From: Hyposmocoma kahamanoa
Lineage: Eukaryota; Arthropoda; Insecta; Lepidoptera; Cosmopterigidae
Length of the DNA: 64,000 nt
Assembly: GCF_003589595.1 (NCBI RefSeq)
Contig: NW_020654229.1
Location: forward strand, 4,849,380 to 4,913,379
Direction of reading: 5' to 3'
Made by a program: the position numbers and the translations under genes. Under the pieces are notes generated by a model. The model was not told the DNA's origin and searched no databases. It was given only the letters and a program-made list of their open reading frames with translations. This document shows positions 57,001-63,000 of this stretch, one piece after another (the first letter of the stretch is position 1; every line of letters starts with the position of its first letter).

Positions 57001-60000
57001 TAATCATCACAAATAAATATTTAAACAAAAAATTCGAAATTAATATTGTTTCCACTGCGTCTGAGTAACTACTTTAAAATTGCTGAATTTGACATAAGTA
57101 CAATATTATTTTAATGCCGAAGTCGCGTCATAGTACGAATTCAGTGAATAGTCACAAAGCTGCCAATAAAACATTACAGTATCGAGATCTAAAGTTTTCG
57201 CGATTTCCGGACTTAAATCGCGTATTTTTTTTTTTTCAAACAAATCAACGTTTCGGTCAATCAACCGTGACCGTTAAACCTGTAAAGGAATATGCGCGAT
57301 TTAAATCCGGAAAAATAGTTTCATTTCGTTATTACACTTTTAACATTATATTATGATTACTTTAAGCGCGTCATGGTACGAAAAGTCAATGTAAGGTTAA
57401 AGTAATATTGCTTTAAGAGGTTGTAGTAGGCCCCCAGGCGGAAGTTGCCCTAACTTATTATACAATGGGTGAAGTGTTTAAAAAATACGCACCTGGGCAA
57501 GGGCGGCGGCGGTACAGCCTTTAGTAGACTCGAGACAGGAGCGACAAGTGGACCACCCATCGTAGCTAGCGGGAAGATGCCCACCATCTGCTTCTTGCGT
57601 CTAAACAAACAATATATTTCAAGCTTTAAGGTAATTATTGCTAATTAAACAAATCATAATTCGTTTTGTCTGTAGCTGCATAATACATCCACAGTGCACA
57701 GCACAGCGCGCTGGCACACTCGAGGGAATTCTGGCGCGCACTTGCTGTTCACGAGTATCTATTGAGTCTCGCCACCACAACAGTTACATCGTGTCTCTGC
57801 GAGGGCGGCGCCACTGAGTCGACATACACTCATCACAATATTACTAAATACGAGTCTAATAAAGCCCAACAGAGCCTAAAATACACTGTAAGCGTTTTAT
57901 AATAGGATATAATGCCCCATGATCCTGACACGAGTTTTACAATAACTTTTATTTTTAATAATATCAACTGACGAGACGAACAAGTCGTGCGCCTGATGGT
58001 AAGCTACACGCCTGTCCGTAACAGTTGCAGTGCCACTCAGAGCTTTAAATCGCAAAGATCTAAGGGACCCTGCCTCTGCGACCGTCACTCTGAGACGTAA
58101 GTTGACGGAAGTCTCGTGTGCGTGTAATTTCACCAGCACCCTTACCTTTCAAAATCAGAACACAGTAATGCACATGTTACTGCTTGGCGGCAGAAAAAGG
58201 TAAGGTAGCAGTACTTCCCTAGATGAACTCTTTCACAAGGAGCTCTACTGCTACTAAAGAGTAGCTTCCAAATGTGTATAGGAAAGGAAACTATTTTTTC
58301 TCGGACCTTAATCGCGTATATTCGTCTTTTCAAACCGGCTTGCCTAAAATATTCTACGATTTACTAAAAGACTGAACAAGATTGCGCGCATACTAGGAGT
58401 GCACGATATTCAAAAAAATATCGATATAAGCCCTCGATATATCGAATCATTCCGATATTACCGTATCATTCAGTATTGATTAGTATTTTATCCGATACAT
58501 GAAAAATCGTACAAAGTTGAAAGTATACAATTCAAAATTGTACTTGCAGAAACGAAACGCACTTCGAACGCTGATTCGCTGGTCATCCGTTAGTGTAACG
58601 TAGTAGACCACTACTAGTGGTTATATTCTCATTGGCTGGCCGCACTCACACAACAATGTAGACAATAATAATATTGCCTATTGTGTGGGCGGTTGTATGT
58701 ATGCGGCTAGCCACTGAGAATACAAGAATAAGAAATACATTAGTTAATTATGTCAAAACTGGTGGTTTTACTTATTTACTCTTAGTAAAATTTTCTTCCT
58801 TTAACCTTTTAGAATAATTTACGATATATCGAAAATATCGATGTTTTGTACCGATATATTTCGCAAATTATCGATACAACATTTCGATATATCACATCGG
58901 AAAAAATATCGATATATTTTTTACATGAACACCACTAGCGCATACCCCACCTGAAAAGCGTCAACTGAAACTCCTTGTCAGTGAAAAATTCTTCTTCGTC
59001 TTATTTACCCACCAGTCATATGCGTGCGGACTCTCACAGTAGGGTTTACTTATTATGTGAACAAATTATTACATCAATTCACATGACCCTGCTATATATA
59101 GCTTCATTTTCATACCGTAAAAGTAACTTGTAGAGACCCTTATGATCCGTATCGCGTAAAGACGCGAGTGGTTCGGTTAAGTCGCGTTCTATGTAACCTC
59201 GGGTTATTGCATCGCTAACACGTCTGTGCATAGCGACTGACGTACTCGAGGTATGCCGCAAATTAATGTGCTTATTTACCAGGGTTCAAAATTATCAAAT
59301 TAACTATTCTTTAATAGTAATTATGATAATTATACGATAATTATCCATGCTGATTCATAGTTTTGTCTCTTTAATTTTTTACTAAACTGACAAACAGTGA
59401 TAAAGCGACACGAAGAATAATCTTTAGGAAACAACGATAACGATTTGGTTTGTGATCGATTATATCCGTATGACGTATCCAAATGGAACAAATCGAACTG
59501 TGAACTGGCAATGGATACTATCCCAATTTTGACAAATTTACAGGTGAAGAAAAAAATATTTGAATCATCTATATAGCAACTGGTTTATTAAATAAAAATA
59601 CGAAATTTTTAAATATTTTTATTATACATGTATGTATGTACACTACGTATTTTAATTTAATAAACCTGATGCTATATAAATGATTTCTTCTTCATCCTGT
59701 AAAGTTGTCAAAATTGAGATAGTTCCGGTTGCCAGTTCACAGTCGAAATATAAATCTCAAAAGTCACAAACCAAATCGTTATCGTTGTTTCCTAAAAATT
59801 ACTTCGTGTCTAGTGGATTTATCAGTTTCTCATTGTGGTCATAAATTATTTTTTTTTTTTTTTTATATCAGGTAGCAAAGACCCATATATACATACCTTA
59901 TAGACTAACATACATAACAATATAAAAACAAAATACACCTATATTATATATACTTTAAAACTAACACACATACAATATAATAATAAAAACTAATCTACAC

Positions 60001-63000
60001 GATTTCACTTATCGTTTTTTTAAAGAGACGTATCCATATTTAAGAAATGTCATTGCTAGCGGTAGCATTTTGTCATTCCATTTCATTTTATACATAATAA
60101 GATAATTATCCAGGTAATTAGTGTGATAATTATTAGGATAGTTATCATTTCGAACCCTGTTATTATTGTTGATACAAAGTCGAAAACAAAGAAAAAATCC
60201 TACGTTTTTACTGGACTCAAATCATGGTCAAAATTTCGAATTAATTTTTGTACATAAATTCCGAAAAATTCAAGAGGTGCATGCCCGGATTCGAACAGGG
60301 TTGTTGCTAATGCAGGTTTTAAACACATCAGTGGATGCTGATACTGAGTTAAAAAAATTTTATTTAAAAAAATAAAGCGAAAAATGTACAACCTTACTGA
60401 ATCTATCATATATAAAAATCCTTTCTATTATCTTTGGTATTGAAATAAAGTATTATTAAAATGATTTTGTGATTTATTCATTAACAAAAGAATCTATCTT
60501 CATGAAAACAATCAATCTGCCTATAGTCTGTCTTTTTTGAAGACAAGAGTAAAATTACAGATCCTTGCGCAATAGTGTTGCTCGCTTGCGAGCTGCTAGT
60601 GATTCCAGTCGATAATATTCTATTGACTATCGACTGAATATTGGTCACGCTTTTGGAATAAATAGCCGAGTTTGTTTAATTTGAATCATCCTCAGCCCAT
60701 TATTCATCCAATTACTGAGCACAATTTCATTTAAAATGTAAATTTTTGTAAGTTCATACATACGCTGTATTTAGAAAAAAAACAAAGAGGAGACATATTT
60801 TAAAGTTTTTCATTTTAATTCAATACAGATAATCAAATCCTGCTATTCTTGTTAAAATGTATGTGAATAGACATTGATCTCGATACTAGAAGGCCAAATG
60901 TCAAAATAAGAATAAAGAAGGCAATAACGCAAGAACGTCGTAACTTTCACAATTCAGTAATTTTTGGCAATATTTCAACACAATCTATTGATAAAACTAT
61001 CGATAAAACTACATAAAAATTTCATGAAAACCGGCAACCCTACAAATGTAATTTTATTACAACTTCAAAAAAGACAAACTATAGCTAAACCGTCGTGGAA
61101 TTTAATCAAATTTATATGTCAAAAACAACAGCTGAGCTGCCTTTTCGGCTTACAGTCTGTTTCCGGCTGGTTTGTAAATTATTCCAGCGTGCCTTTTAGG
61201 TCATGTCACGACTCGAACATCCGCAAAGAAAATCAGTATCGATCAATGCGGATGCTCATGCTAACGCGGATATTTTGAATAATTTTGAAAAATCACTCAA
61301 TTACTCCATTTAATTCTGTTACTTCAACCAACCACACGACTCGATATCTTTTCATCCCGTACACAACTCCGCACAGCACACTCGCATATTCTTTTGCTTC
61401 CTTGGTACATTCATTTACTTTCAATTAAACTCTACTTTGCATTATTTCGCTATGAATAAAATAGAATGTAAAAAGTAACCCGCATCCTCTCCAATTCTTG
61501 TAACTCCATCTACAATATTAGTAGATACAGTTACAACAATTGGAAAGGATGTGGGTTATATTTTTCCGTATCTAAATGGAACAATAAACGTTTTTGACGG
61601 AACTCCGCTTATGCCATTTTTCATGAGGGGTGCGAATTTGTTTTTATCATACCAAGCAACTGAACGAAGAAGTCGTGCTGTCTGCTACACGGTTGTCCAT
61701 AGCAAGTGTAGTGCCGCTCAGAGCTTTAAATCGCAAAGATCTGAGGGGCACTGCCACTGCGCCCGTCACCCTGAGACATATGTTGACAAGTCCGATGTGC
61801 CTGTAATTTTACCAGCACTCATAAATCCACAAAGTCTGCAGATATTGTAGAGTACATACGGGTGAAAGCCAAAGCTGCCCTGAGAGTCGAGCAGTTGGAG
61901 TCCTACCACAAGGTGAATTTTAATTCATTTGTGGTGAAAGTACCAACTCAACATCTGTCGACTTTCATGAAGGAGGACTTACATCTGTCGGCCTTCATGA
62001 AGGAGGACTTTTGGCCGAAGGGTGTCATGTTTCGGCGTTTCCGAGGACGGCTATCGGACACCAACGTGGCATCGCACGTGTAAAGAAGTAAATTGTTTTT
62101 ATCATATTATGTATGTTACTTTATAAGGTATGTGTTTTACGGGTTTTTTGTAACCTGAAAATGAATAAATAAATAAAAATAAATCAAATTAACACACCGT
62201 TTCTCTCCCGTCTTTTCTTCACTGCTCTCGTGCAGTGGAGGGTCTTCGTTCGAATCCTTTTCTTCTACCTTCTCCTTCTGTTCTGGCTTTTCTTCTGGGA
62301 CTTCTTCGGGAGTCAGGGACTGCTTTAGGTCGTTTATCGGTTCTGGTTGCGGTTCTTGTGGTGTTTGCTAAAATATAATTAAATAATAATTATTTTTCGG
62401 ATAACATAAATCCATATTTAATTAGCAGTGATCGGAATTAATGGAGTTATTCTACTTAAAATATGAACGTTTTCTTAGTATGGACATACCCATTTCGTAA
62501 TATGACCAAAAAAATCACTGAATTCATATTACTATATTGGTAACGCCAGATAATTTATATGTGAGCTCGCATCTCCTTTTCATTTCCTATCCCAATCCGT
62601 GCTACGCCAAAGTTGCATAAATCGCCAGTGACTTTAAAATAGTGTGTGTGACGTTACAATTAAATTTAACACTTAGAAAAAAATCCTTCGACCCGGCCGG
62701 ATTCGAACCGACGTCTTCCAGCAAACCGTGCCAGACGCTATACCAGCTAAGCCACGGAACGAATTAGCAGACCTCACGAATTTTTCTATGTGCTTGTAGT
62801 CGGATCTTTTATATTTGGTTTTCCAACTACTTTTTAGCCATAGTGCCATCTATGGGAAATCTGAAAGTATTCACGTGTTTATTAAATTTTGTACAACTCG
62901 CCTGTATAGTTTCAACAGCCGTCACTTTTTCTTCTATACTCGGCGCCTCTTGTGTCTCTGCCTCTTGCTTGTCCGCAGTTTGGTGCGGTTGGTCACTCTG

